From positions 62,001-126,000 of the forward strand of contig JAIVFI010000023.1 of NCBI GenBank assembly GCA_025558095.1: DNA of 64,000 nt, in the 5' to 3' direction. The notes beneath the pieces were generated by a model. That model worked only from the letters and a program-made list of their open reading frames with translations, was not told where the DNA came from and did not search any database. The translations under genes and the position numbers were made by a program. Positions 1 through 7,863 of this stretch are shown here, piece by piece (positions within the stretch are counted from its first letter, which is position 1; each line of letters begins with the position of its first letter). Origin of the DNA: Hyaloraphidium curvatum (taxonomy: Eukaryota; Monoblepharomycota; Hyaloraphidiomycetes; Hyaloraphidiales; Hyaloraphidiaceae).

Positions 1-398
1 GGAGGCAAGGCCGGGTGACGAGCATCGAGCAACGCGATCCAGATCCGCGGGTCACGGTCCGCGTTATGAACTAGGCTGTCGGACGCGATGGCATGAGAAA
101 ATAGGTTTCGAAACGAAGGGATAACGACTCACAAAGAGCCGGGATCCGTGGCGGGGCAGCTGGCGAACCAGAAGACATAGAGCGCGTCGCCGACACGAAC
201 CGTGTTGTTGTCACGAAGCGCGTCGCACAGGACGTGACTTGGGGCGAGAGCGGCGGGAAAGAGGATAGCAGGGATGTAGGCACGCGCCCAGTCGCCGGCC
301 ATGAGGCCTTCGTTCCAGACATAGACGAGTTGGAAAGGTTTGAGCGAAGCGGGATTGACCACGACAAACTGGTCGCCGCGAGCGAACGACAGGGCCAT
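1..398 (-). CDS. Hypothetical spliced protein, cut by the left window edge
   Basis: A minus-strand frame opens at 398 with a strong Kozak context (ACCATGG). It runs to 133, is interrupted by a predicted 57-base intron (132 down to 76, donor GTGAGT, acceptor ACAG), and resumes at 75 off the window edge. Splicing removes a stop at 129 and joins DPGS to FLVHN; the downstream peptide DPRIWIALLDARHPALP has ordinary protein composition, which supports the intron. Without splicing the product would be an 89-residue protein ending at 129. No domain, signal peptide or membrane segment was recognised and no function is proposed. Confidence 0.45.
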
Positions 399-991
399 GG
401 TGGTTCAGTTAATGACGTGATACGTTGCGTTCCCGCGTCGGTGGGGACGGCCATCGGTATCGGAAGAGACCGGAAAGCGGAAAAGTGCGGAGAGCGAGAC
501 GATGCGTTTCGCCCAATGGAACAACAGGCCAAACTATCGGAACAACTGAACCGACAAATAGGAAAGCGCAAAGTGCGCGACCAGTTGAAGGAAAGCGTGC
601 CGTGTTTTTCCCGAGCGGCCATGAGTAACTCACCGCATGGGGATAGGCGCTGGGACCCGGCTAAACGGCATAACTCAAACCGGGACGCAAGCAAGTGTTA
701 AGCTAAATGGCGAATCGCAAACGCGTTATAGAATCACACACTTTACCGTGCTGCCGAGACGGAGACACAAACTTACGAACTCGTCCTTTGTCGGGGCTTA
801 GCTTCGGCCGTCAAAGATCGAAGGCTTTCCCTTCCGGGTGTCGGGAGAAGGGGTTCGTGGCAAAGTCCGATCTGAAGCAATAGGCCGTGCGCCTATATAT
901 AGAGCCAGGTTCAACGAATATAAGCCAGCGTTCCGACGCCTGACGCTGCATAATTCTACACACGAAACGCGTCCGTGTTGTGGCCGCATGA
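399..991. other. Intergenic stretch, no gene recognised
   Basis: Several short frames cross this stretch on both strands. None has protein-like composition together with a credible start, and no RNA gene or long repeat was seen. It probably contains the promoter of the minus-strand gene starting at 398. Confidence 0.4.
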
Positions 992-1225
992 TCAGCCAAG
1001 AATGAGCAATTCAAACTCAGTGGGACGGAGGGATTGGAGCCAAAACACAGCGCCATCGGAGAACGGGGACACAGGAATGTCGTCGAGAAGCTCGAATTCC
1101 AGCGCGGAATTGGAGCCATCGCGAGCAAAGTTGACTGCCGCGTCGGTTTGCGCGGTCTTGAAAGGGGGCAGAGTCGCGTGGAACGAGGTGAAGTCGGGGG
1201 CCAGTCGGTGGCGCAGGATCCTCAT
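992..1225 (-). CDS. Possible short hypothetical protein or terminal exon
   Basis: This 77-residue minus-strand frame has protein-like composition in its second half (ELLDDIPVSPFSDGAVFWLQ). It could be the last exon of a longer gene: just upstream, at about 1286, a CAAG|GTATTC donor-like site followed by a CCAAG acceptor would bring another frame into phase, but that join is weak. No family is recognised. It is listed because the neighbouring frames look like noise and this one does not. Confidence 0.25.
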   Translation of the reverse strand: MRILRHRLAPDFTSFHATLPPFKTAQTDAAVNFARDGSNSALEFELLDDIPVSPFSDGAVFWLQSLRPTEFELLILG

Positions 1226-1405
1226 GTGGCCTTGGCAGACGAGACTCTACCGGGAATTGGCGAAGGTGGTGTCGACGGAATACCTTGACTCTTTGAGCGC
1301 CGCACACGCGGCGGACACGGACGCGATTCGACGAGGACTTGAACTCGAAATGAAGGCGAAGATACTGCAAACACACTATGTAATCATGTAACTTGGCCAA
1401 AACAG

Positions 1406-2350
1406 CTAAAGCTCATCGCTCATTTTCCTCCGACGCCCACTGCTTCTGGTGGGCTTGGGATCCTCCTCCATTTCCACGACTTCTTCTTCCTCCGGGACAT
1501 CACCACCAGTGCCCTCCCCTTCGTGCCCCGAGGCTTGACCACCGTTGCCCTCCGAGCCGCTTCCCTCGTTGCCTTTGTTGGCGTCGCTTGCGCTAGCCGA
1601 CTGCCAGCCATCTTCCCCTTCGCCAGCAGACTGCGAGCTCCCCGAGCTGGAATCGGAACCGGAGCCGGAACCAGAGCCGGAACCGGAGCCGGAACCAGAG
1701 CCGGAACCGGAACCGGAACCGGAACCAGACCCAGACTGGGAGCCTTCGGCATCGCTCTTGCCGGCATCGTAAGCCTTGGGAACGGCGTCAGCCCACTTCG
1801 TGGCGTAAAGAGCGGCGGTATGGAACGCGTTCTTCTGGCCCATAAAGTATGCCGATTTGGCGCCAGAAAGATACGAGGCCTTGATCTTGTGGGCAATGTC
1901 GGGAGACAACAAAGGCACGATATCGCTATTGATGACAGACTGGGAGAAATGAGCTAAACCGGCATAGTCACGGCCGGCTTCGACACTCACCTGCTCCCAC
2001 TGCTTCGAAAGCTTGCTAGCGACAGGGAGAGACAACTTGATAGCGCCGGCGTCAGGAGTTGGGGGGATAACACCGGCTGAAGCTTTGCGCCCAGAGGCGG
2101 GGGTAGCTGCCGCAGAAGTGTGGTTTGTGGAACCACGTGGTTTCGTCGACGTCGAAATGCGAGTGCGAGTGCGGGGGACTTGGGCAGGAACCGCAGCAGC
2201 CGGTGGGGCACCGTCAAACTCCCCCCGTTGGCGTCTGGTGCACGTGCTGGCGTAATGCCCAGGTTGACCACATTTGCCGCATTTGGAGACCCTTTTCTTT
2301 GGAGCAGGAGGGTTGTCGTCACCCGGGGAGGAAAGACGTTTCGGAGCCAT
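1406..2350 (-). CDS. CCHC zinc-knuckle protein with Ser-Gly repeat
   Basis: The frame gives 314 residues from the start MAPKRL at 2350; an in-frame ATG further upstream (2458) adds a hydrophobic stretch and is less likely. Residues of about 24 to 37 form a retroviral-type zinc knuckle, [14 protein letters not shown] (C-x2-C-x4-H-x4-C), preceded by a lysine/arginine-rich stretch. The middle is a compact, apparently folded segment. A run of Ser-Gly dipeptides follows (DNA 1653 to 1735), then an acidic tail ending in a basic RRRK patch. Zinc knuckles of this kind bind single-stranded RNA or DNA and occur in host RNA-binding proteins and in Gag-like proteins of retroelements. No protease, reverse transcriptase or LTR is seen nearby, so a host protein is favoured, but a domesticated Gag cannot be excluded. 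Confidence 0.6.
   Translation of the reverse strand: MAPKRLSSPGDDNPPAPKKRVSKCGKCGQPGHYASTCTRRQRGEFDGAPPAAAVPAQVPRTRTRISTSTKPRGSTNHTSAAATPASGRKASAGVIPPTPDAGAIKLSLPVASKLSKQWEQVSVEAGRDYAGLAHFSQSVINSDIVPLLSPDIAHKIKASYLSGAKSAYFMGQKNAFHTAALYATKWADAVPKAYDAGKSDAEGSQSGSGSGSGSGSGSGSGSGSGSGSGSGSDSSSGSSQSAGEGEDGWQSASASDANKGNEGSGSEGNGGQASGHEGEGTGGDVPEEEEVVEMEEDPKPTRSSGRRRKMSDEL
1653..1735 (-). repeat. Short tandem repeat encoding Ser-Gly dipeptides
   Basis: On the plus strand this reads as a hexamer-like run of GGAACC/GGAGCC units. In the minus-strand gene it encodes an uninterrupted Ser-Gly track. It is an expandable microsatellite inside a coding region. Confidence 0.7.
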
Positions 2351-2560
2351 GGCAAATAGTGTAAATTGTGAGCGGAAGATGTTGGACTCTGGCGCGCCTG
2401 GGGCCGCTTCGAAGGCAAAAACGAATAAGTAAACAAAGCAACTTCGTTGCAACCACACGCGTTTCTTCGATCAGTTAAGGCGAACCGAGACTTCGAAAAT
2501 CATGTATTAAATACATAGAGTCGATTCGTGGGGAGAAACCCCCTTCATGTTGAGAAATGA

Positions 2561-3016
2561 CTAGTTCGTGGTGGTGTTCTCCTTCCCCTTCACAACCCAC
2601 GCGTCCTTGGGTCCGATTTTGTCATACACCGGGCCACAAACAGGGCAAACTATGACAACATGCTCTTGCAGGTATTCGAACATCGGAGTGAGATTAGGCT
2701 TGCGAAACTCGGACTGAGTCCACTCGGTCAGAAAATGGTCCTTCTCGTGGAACTCGGTGTCACATTCCCAGCATCTGGATGCAAATTGAACGATTCAAAC
2801 CGAATGAAATCGACTTCATCGCATGGACTCACTTGACTTTTTGAGGCCGTGAAGTCTCGGCAGCCCGTTGCTCCGGAGTCAAGGCGGCCCACTCGGCAGT
2901 CGTTGCCTGTTTGAACATTAGTAACCTTCGTTGCTGCAACGAGGTTAACACACACACTCGGGTGTTCATGATGATGATTGGGGTGAAGCTTGCGCGAATG
3001 TGCTTTGGCAAAATCC
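2561..3016 (-). CDS. 3' exons of a zinc-ribbon protein, possibly the spliced C-terminus of the methyltransferase gene
   Basis: Three GC-richer exons are predicted: 3016 to 2956, 2906 to 2833 and 2774 to 2561. They join in frame through introns with donors GTGTGT and GTGAGT and acceptors ACAG and CCAG; the first of these introns has a TTACTAATG branch-point-like motif. The joined product has a His-rich segment (HPNHHHEH), a helical EWAALTPEQRAAE stretch, then CWEC and CPVCG pairs typical of a zinc ribbon, ending at a TAG at 2561. No start codon belongs to these exons alone. They may be a host gene whose 5' half was displaced by the viral insertion. They may instead be spliced onto the adjacent methyltransferase by a 40-base intron at 3056 to 3017. 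Confidence 0.5.
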
Positions 3017-3027
3017 CTAGCATTAGT

Positions 3028-3900
3028 CTATGTTGCACCGCTTTTGTACAGTCTACATTTGACTCCTTGCGAAGGATCCGCCTTTGAAGATAGCCAAGAT
3101 TTAGCATTGTCAAAATGTTCCTTCAACATCTCAATGTAGATGCTGTTCCTGCCCAAGTATTGAGCAGCACGAGACGTGGTCCCACTCCCTCCAAAGCAAT
3201 CAAGCACGACATCACCAGGTGTGGTCCAAGAGCATATATGATCGGCTGCTAATTGGATCGGGAATACTGCTGGATGGTCAGGACGTGTAGCTTCAGCACC
3301 AGAGCCCTTGCCAGAAGAATAAGTCCAAACGTTGGTAGCTGCCTTGTAGGATCCAGAGCTATTGGTAACTTCTCGTTTCTTCAACCCAGTTGATGTCCTG
3401 TAAGAACTCCTCATCGTTCTTCCGGCACCTTCTTTCTTTTCCTTTTCCACGGCAATAGGTTGAAACACACTTGGTTTATCACCTTTGAGAAGAACAAACA
3501 TGTATTGGAATTGGTTGCTATATCTCATGACTTTAGGGTAGGCAGGAGCATAGTTTTTGGATACGTAAATCATGGTATCTAAAAGTTTGAAACCAACTTT
3601 GTTGACAAAATATTGCACTTGATTGAAAGAAGTCATAGATTCTGCAAAATTACTGGTCTCATCTGCGACAATCCACACAACAATCCCCCCATTGACGGTG
3701 ACTCTGAAAAGTTCATGTGCAATTTCTTCGAAACCAAAATTGCCAGTGAATTCAGGATGATACAAGCGTAAATTGTCATAAGGTGGTGAGGTCACAGTCA
3801 GGTTCACACTTTCAGTCTCAATTTGTTTCAAAGCGTTCTGTGATTCACCAAGAATCATAAGATGTTTTGTGTTACCAGTGCGAATTGTAGCAGTCTTCAT
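3028..3900 (-). CDS. Beta-class site-specific DNA methyltransferase (N4-cytosine or N6-adenine)
   Basis: This 290-residue protein carries the catalytic motif IV as TSPPY at residues 37 to 41 and the S-adenosylmethionine-binding motif I as FGGSGT at about 236 to 241. Motif order IV before I defines the beta class of amino-methyltransferases. TSPPY is frequent in N4-cytosine enzymes but also occurs in N6-adenine enzymes, so the methylated base cannot be assigned. The enzyme would methylate an exocyclic amino group of DNA. There is no target-recognition extension and no partner restriction nuclease next to it, which suggests an orphan or virus-encoded enzyme. It starts 282 bases from the helicase start on the opposite strand. 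Its stop is in frame with downstream host-like exons. Confidence 0.85.
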   Translation of the reverse strand: MKTATIRTGNTKHLMILGESQNALKQIETESVNLTVTSPPYDNLRLYHPEFTGNFGFEEIAHELFRVTVNGGIVVWIVADETSNFAESMTSFNQVQYFVNKVGFKLLDTMIYVSKNYAPAYPKVMRYSNQFQYMFVLLKGDKPSVFQPIAVEKEKKEGAGRTMRSSYRTSTGLKKREVTNSSGSYKAATNVWTYSSGKGSGAEATRPDHPAVFPIQLAADHICSWTTPGDVVLDCFGGSGTTSRAAQYLGRNSIYIEMLKEHFDNAKSWLSSKADPSQGVKCRLYKSGAT

Positions 3901-3939
3901 TAAAGAACAAAACGAGAAAATACGATGATGATACTAAAG

Positions 3940-4089
3940 TCATGATCCGTCCCATATATAACAGGTTTGATATGAATGCCTTCTGCATGTACTTGTGCCA
4001 GGAACAATTTTGTTCTTGCACCGTGTGCCAGATACAGTTCCACAGGTGCACTGATTAGGTAGGCCTTTGTTCCTAGAACGAGCAGCCAT
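3940..4089 (-). CDS. Small Cys/His zinc-binding protein
   Basis: A 49-residue product from the start at 4089 has the pattern C-x-C-x6-C-x9-C-x2-H (GTRCKNKIVPGTSTCRRH), the signature of small treble-clef-like zinc proteins common in phage and large DNA viruses. The same frame is open upstream to 4440 (166 residues), but that extension lies antisense to the helicase N-terminus. It ends 39 bases upstream of the methyltransferase start on the same strand, so the two could be co-expressed. Function unknown. Confidence 0.5.
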   Translation of the reverse strand: MAARSRNKGLPNQCTCGTVSGTRCKNKIVPGTSTCRRHSYQTCYIWDGS

Positions 4090-4182
4090 AGCAGATCTTG
4101 CATTAGGAGAAGAAACAACTTCCAAAGTATGATTGGGAAGAACGATAATGTCAAGAAATTGCTTTAGTTTGTCAGACACAGT

Positions 4183-6588
4183 TTGGAGAGCATCTTCGAC
4201 ACCTTTGTCAATAGCATAATCATCGAAAAGGATCTTGCTCCTTTTCCACGTGACTTGGCTGATTTGATCAGAAAAAGCTCCCGGGCCAACAGTCGCAAAC
4301 GCAAGTCCCCTGATATTGCTTCGCATAACCACAACGACTCCGCCAAACCACGTGACTTCACCGAAGGTGATTTGACGAAGCCAAATGTTCCAAGCATTCT
4401 CAAGACCTTTATTGCCGATGCTTATGGGATCCAACCGCACATGCTACAGAAAGTGAAACTGGAGGAAAACCAAACAATTTGCATTCAAACGTCGGAAAAA
4501 CACTGCGTATTCAAGGAAGATTCTCACAATTCCAATCATCAATACTTTGTCATCCGTCGAACCTCCAACGAAGATTGGTACATCGTTCGCAAGTGTCACA
4601 GTCGGAAGCTAACCAAGTGCGAGTCCGGAGAATTTAAACCCACCGTTTTACCATGTGAAGTTGTGGAAGACCTCAAGAAAATGTTGGATATTCAAGATGT
4701 TTCCCAGGAACTCATTGATTTGGCAAAACTGGACGTGGAAGATCATATTTTTGCCAGTTTCAATGATAAAGCACCCACGATTGCTCTGTCTCCACAAAAA
4801 ACAAGTTGGATTGGCCAGTTATCACAGATTTATGGAAATAGGTTTTGCTGGAACTGCAAGGAAGGCCAATTTGAAGTGACGATCGACGTGAACGGTTCAA
4901 AAGCAATTTGCATGAATTGCGGTATTCAATCACCTTGTGGTTCAGTGAGGCAGCCTTTGGATCTGGAAAGATACACGAATTTGAACCACTTTTACAAAAT
5001 TGTGCTGAACGTTAACAACATCGTGAACAACAATTACTACGGCTCAGATTCTGCGATTGATATTGGCTGGAATGAGTTTGTCGAAGACCAAGTGCAAATT
5101 GCAGAGACTCAAGAGCAAAACATAGTTGTTCTGAAGTCACTATCCGGGACCCATCACATGCTAGCCAGCCTTTTACACTCCTTGTTTGGATCAGGCCTTG
5201 TCTATTTTGAGGCCGAAAAGCAGAAGCCATGGTTCCTTTTCCAGACGCCGCTTTGGCTTCAGTGCAGTGATATTGAAGTGCACAAACTCTTCTTTAAAGA
5301 CGAGTTTACAAGCATTTTTGTTAAGGCCAAGCAAGTTTACGTGAACAGCTCAGTAAAGGATAAGGACAAGAAAGCTCTTCAGATACAAAAAGTCATATCA
5401 GCTCTTCAGAACAATGGACTACAGAAAGGAGTCATTGAGCAACTAAAAGTCCTGTGCCACAAAAGTCATAAGTTGTTCTGGGACCTCTTGAACATGAAGA
5501 GATATCTTGTGGCGTTTCATAATGGTGTTGTTGACTGCAACCAAGAAATCTTCAGGGAAGGGATGCCTGAAGACAATCTGACACTGGAACTCGGATTGGA
5601 CTACAATCACGACAAAATGTATGACCCCATTAAGAGGGCAGAGTTTGAGAATCAGTTTTTCAATCGGGTTTTCCCAGATCCAGAAGTGAGGCGATACGCT
5701 ATCAAATTCTTGGGGAGTGCTATTACTGGGTTTACAAGAGACCAAATCATCACTTTTGGCCATGGGGATGGATCAAACGGTAAAGGAATTTTGATCAATC
5801 TGATGGCAATGGTGTTGGGAGACTATGCAGCAAAGATTGATGCAAGTTTTCTCTGCGGTGCCATGCCTGATTCAGAGAAGCCTACACCAACTTTAACCAG
5901 ACTAGTTGGAAAACGTTTTGTCTACATTTCCGAGGTGGTTGATTCAGCCAAACTCAACGAACAACTTTTCAAGGCACTGTGTGGAGAAGAAAAGATGCCC
6001 TACCGTCCTCTTTACGGAGAACAACGTGAATTTATGCCTGATTTCAAGATCTTCATCGTTTGCAATACGTTACCAAAGTTCAATGGTGCCGATTATGCAA
6101 TGAAGAGGAGAATCAGGGTATTGCCTTTTGAATCGACTTTTATGGATGCTTCAGAGAACCCAGATCCAAGCAAGAATCAGTTTGTGAAAGATCCAACTCT
6201 CAATGACAAGTTGGAAGAATGGAAATATGTTTTCATGGGCATGCTTTTGGAAGGATACAGACTATACAAGCAAGAAGGACTAAGCAATGTTCCAGAGAAG
6301 ATGCTCAAAGTCACCAGGGCATACGTGTCAGAGAACAATACCTATGAATCCTTCATCCAAGAAAAAGTTTCCTTTATTGAAGGGAAAAGGATACCACTCA
6401 CAGCTCTTTATGACTCATACAATGATTGGTGCCTTGATAACGGATACGAGGCAGTGAAAATCACAAAAGATGGAAAGACAACTTACAAAAAGGATTTGAA
6501 GGAAAACTTCAAACGAGCTTTTGGAGTTAGGGCAACGGAGATCAGGAGTGGAACAAGAATGTGGGAGGGAATTGATTTTAGATCATGA
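4183..6588 (+). CDS. D5-like SF3 helicase (primase-helicase lacking the catalytic primase domain)
   Basis: The 801-residue protein has, in order, a basic disordered N-terminus, a PrimPol-tail-like zinc motif (C108, HNSNHQYF at 115 to 122, C138, C146), a CWNC/CMNC zinc ribbon at about 222 to 247, a D5_N-type linker, and an SF3 AAA+ ATPase. The Walker A is GDGSNGKG at 528 to 535. The B region contains VYISEVVD and sensor 1 is FIVCNTLPKF. The C-terminus (from about 724) is a small winged-helix-like domain. D5 helicases unwind DNA at viral replication forks; the usual N-terminal archaeo-eukaryotic primase domain is absent here. The last 237 bases lie inside the left arm of the large inverted repeat, so a near-identical copy of the C-terminal domain exists at 9591 downwards. 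Translation could instead begin at ATG 4441. Confidence 0.88.
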   Translation: MESIFDTFVNSIIIEKDLAPFPRDLADLIRKSSRANSRKRKSPDIASHNHNDSAKPRDFTEGDLTKPNVPSILKTFIADAYGIQPHMLQKVKLEENQTICIQTSEKHCVFKEDSHNSNHQYFVIRRTSNEDWYIVRKCHSRKLTKCESGEFKPTVLPCEVVEDLKKMLDIQDVSQELIDLAKLDVEDHIFASFNDKAPTIALSPQKTSWIGQLSQIYGNRFCWNCKEGQFEVTIDVNGSKAICMNCGIQSPCGSVRQPLDLERYTNLNHFYKIVLNVNNIVNNNYYGSDSAIDIGWNEFVEDQVQIAETQEQNIVVLKSLSGTHHMLASLLHSLFGSGLVYFEAEKQKPWFLFQTPLWLQCSDIEVHKLFFKDEFTSIFVKAKQVYVNSSVKDKDKKALQIQKVISALQNNGLQKGVIEQLKVLCHKSHKLFWDLLNMKRYLVAFHNGVVDCNQEIFREGMPEDNLTLELGLDYNHDKMYDPIKRAEFENQFFNRVFPDPEVRRYAIKFLGSAITGFTRDQIITFGHGDGSNGKGILINLMAMVLGDYAAKIDASFLCGAMPDSEKPTPTLTRLVGKRFVYISEVVDSAKLNEQLFKALCGEEKMPYRPLYGEQREFMPDFKIFIVCNTLPKFNGADYAMKRRIRVLPFESTFMDASENPDPSKNQFVKDPTLNDKLEEWKYVFMGMLLEGYRLYKQEGLSNVPEKMLKVTRAYVSENNTYESFIQEKVSFIEGKRIPLTALYDSYNDWCLDNGYEAVKITKDGKTTYKKDLKENFKRAFGVRATEIRSGTRMWEGIDFRS

Positions 6589-6608
6589 TTGGGACAAAAA
6601 AAAAAGCA

Positions 6609-6862
6609 TTGGACATGTTGGACAGGTTATTTGGACAGGTTCAAAGCATGGTTGGACAGGTAAATGGCGCATGGACAGGTTTGGACAAGGAAATGACAAG
6701 ACTTTTATTTTTTGAAGATGTCCGCACATACCCAAAAAAAAAAGAACCAGAAGGCACTTGAAAACGTTTGGCGAATATCCGGTCCAAACCTGTCCAAGCG
6801 CTGTTTACTTGTCCAAGTAAGCTTTCTACCTGTCCAAAAACATGTCCAAGACATGTCCGGAG
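6609..6862. repeat. TGGACA iterons arranged as a large imperfect hairpin (left arm)
   Basis: Six TGGACA units lie between 6609 and 6690. Inverted TGTCCA units lie between 6781 and 6857. The two clusters are reverse complements at roughly 85 percent over about 77 bases (for example TTTGGACAGGT and ACAGGTTTGGAC), separated by about 95 bases. The layout resembles replication-origin iterons or a telomere hairpin stem. It lies directly after the helicase stop codon. Confidence 0.75.
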
Positions 6863-6945
6863 CATTTTTGTGCTCCAAAATGTGTGTCAGTTCATACGCT
6901 ATGAACATCACTCTGCTGGAAGAGGTTCCCAAAAAATGTGGGAAC
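6859..6945. repeat. Three consecutive small perfect hairpins
   Basis: GGAGCA/TGCTCC (6859 to 6876, 6-base loop), GTTCATA/TATGAAC (6890 to 6906, loop CGC) and GTTCCCA/TGGGAAC (6925 to 6945, 7-base loop) follow each other at about 14 to 18 base spacing. The third lies in the BRO-like remnant and corresponds to the hairpin found in the intact paralogues. The mirror copies lie at 9002 to 9088. Confidence 0.75.
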
Positions 6946-6960
6946 TTCAAATTTCGATGA
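6901..6960 (+). pseudogene. Remnant of a BRO/KilA-like gene (copy A)
   Basis: The frame EVPKKCGNFKF followed by a stop corresponds to EVVGKCDNLQF and DVSTRCGNLKF in the two downstream paralogues. Everything 5' of this point is replaced by the iteron hairpin. After the remnant the sequence runs into the same leader (about 6968 to 7036) that precedes copy B. The identical remnant on the other arm is at 8987 to 9046 on the minus strand. Confidence 0.6.
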
Positions 6961-7605
6961 GCCTATGCCCAGGCAAATGCGTATCTTCAAGCATGTTTCT
7001 CTTGTATCCTATGCTCATACAACCTAGCTTTGGATTATGGAAGCAGTTGTCCTAGCCAAGAATGTCCAAAAGCTCCAGGCCATGTCTCCCCAAGACGTAT
7101 TCAAGTACATACGGTGGTCTAAGGACAAAAACAAAGGATCCATACTTGATGTCATAAAGTTGGTGACTGGAAACACAAATGAAAGAGATATTTTCGCTCG
7201 CCTAAAACAGGCATACCCTGAAGTTGTCGGGAAATGCGACAACCTACAATTCCCAGGAAAAGGTCAAAAAGAGACACCAGTAGCAGACTCGGCAACATTG
7301 GTTGAAGTAGCATACTTATGCCCTGTAAAATGCGTATTTTCCAGCATGTTTCTCTTGTATCCTATGCTCATACAACCTAGCATTGTATGATTATGGAAGC
7401 AGTTGCCCTAGCCAAAAATGTTCAGAAACTCCAGGCCATGTCAGCCCAAGAAGTGTTTAAGCAAATTCGCTGGTCAAAAGAGCTGAATAAGGGATCTGTC
7501 TATGATGTCATTGGAGTAATAACAGGATTCAATTCAAAGAACTCAGCAGAGTATTTCTATCGCTTAAGAGAGTCATATCCTGATGTTTCCACAAGATGTG
7601 GAAAC
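6925..7605 (+). repeat. Covarying 21-nt hairpins inside three BRO-like paralogues
   Basis: At the same codon position the three copies carry a 21-nt inverted repeat: 6925 to 6945 (stem GTTCCCA), 7223 to 7243 (stem GTTGTCG) and 7585 to 7605 (stem GTTTCCACA). The outer GTT and AAC codons are constant. The next codon and the codon before AAC are mutual reverse complements in every copy: CCC with GGG, GTC with GAC, TCC with GGA. The identical set is present in reverse on the right arm. Confidence 0.85.
7037..7390 (+). CDS. Truncated BRO/KilA-like protein (copy B, left arm)
   Basis: A 117-residue product begins MEAVVLAKNVQKLQAM and is collinear with the first 95 or so residues of the full-length paralogue (YIRWSKDKNKGS, FPGKGQKETPVADSATLVE). 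At YLCP it switches to a short tail, KCVFSSMFLLYPMLIQPSIV, which is simply translation of the leader of the next copy. Domains of this type in large DNA viruses and phages are thought to bind DNA or act as anti-repressors. The frame is open and has its own upstream leader, so it may be expressed, but its structure points to unequal recombination. Confidence 0.6.
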   Translation: MEAVVLAKNVQKLQAMSPQDVFKYIRWSKDKNKGSILDVIKLVTGNTNERDIFARLKQAYPEVVGKCDNLQFPGKGQKETPVADSATLVEVAYLCPVKCVFSSMFLLYPMLIQPSIV

Positions 7606-7863
7606 CTAAAATTCCCAGGTCAAGGTCAAAAAGAAACACCAGTAGCAGACTCGGCAACATTGGTGGAGATAGCATACTTATGCCCAGGCAAAGGAGCTGC
7701 TCAGTTCAGGCGCCAAGGAGCAGAATTGCTATGCCGTGCTTTGGCAGGGGATCTAAGCTTGATTGATCAAATTGTGACCAAGTTTAATTTTGACCAAGTT
7801 TTACTGGATCAATATATTCTTCCTGCTTGGCCAAAACATTTCTTGTCTTTGCAAACTCCTTGA
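7387..7863 (+). pseudogene. 3'-truncated BRO/KilA-like gene (copy C, left arm)
   Basis: The first 130 or so codons match the full-length gene on the other arm, through FRRQGAELLCRALAGDLSLI. At 7775 the inverted repeat ends and the frame reads through the antisense side of the spacer to a stop at 7861, replacing the GIY-YIG-like C-terminus with about 30 unrelated residues. The start could be ATG 7387 or 7393; the latter matches the MEAV start of copy B. Confidence 0.7.

Larger units (their letters stand above)
6352..7775 (+). repeat. Left arm of 1.42-kb inverted repeat
   Basis: This segment is the reverse complement of 8172 to 9591. By reading, the arms differ by a 4-base indel in the helicase C-terminal coding region and a substitution in the BRO-like gene (Arg versus His in EYFYRL/EYFYHL); no other difference was noticed. 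The arm contains the 3' end of the helicase gene, the iteron hairpin, a BRO-like remnant, a truncated BRO-like gene and the N-terminal part of a third copy. Position p in this arm maps to 15947 minus p in the other for the inner part. Confidence 0.95.

Noticed and set aside
1545-1772. Plus-strand Glu-Pro repeat frame opposite the zinc-knuckle gene
   Set aside because: Antisense reading of the Ser-Gly microsatellite. The minus strand has the zinc knuckle and a longer frame.
6600-6960. CRISPR array suggested by repeated TGGACA units
   Set aside because: Spacing is irregular, units are short and inverted, and the genome is eukaryotic.
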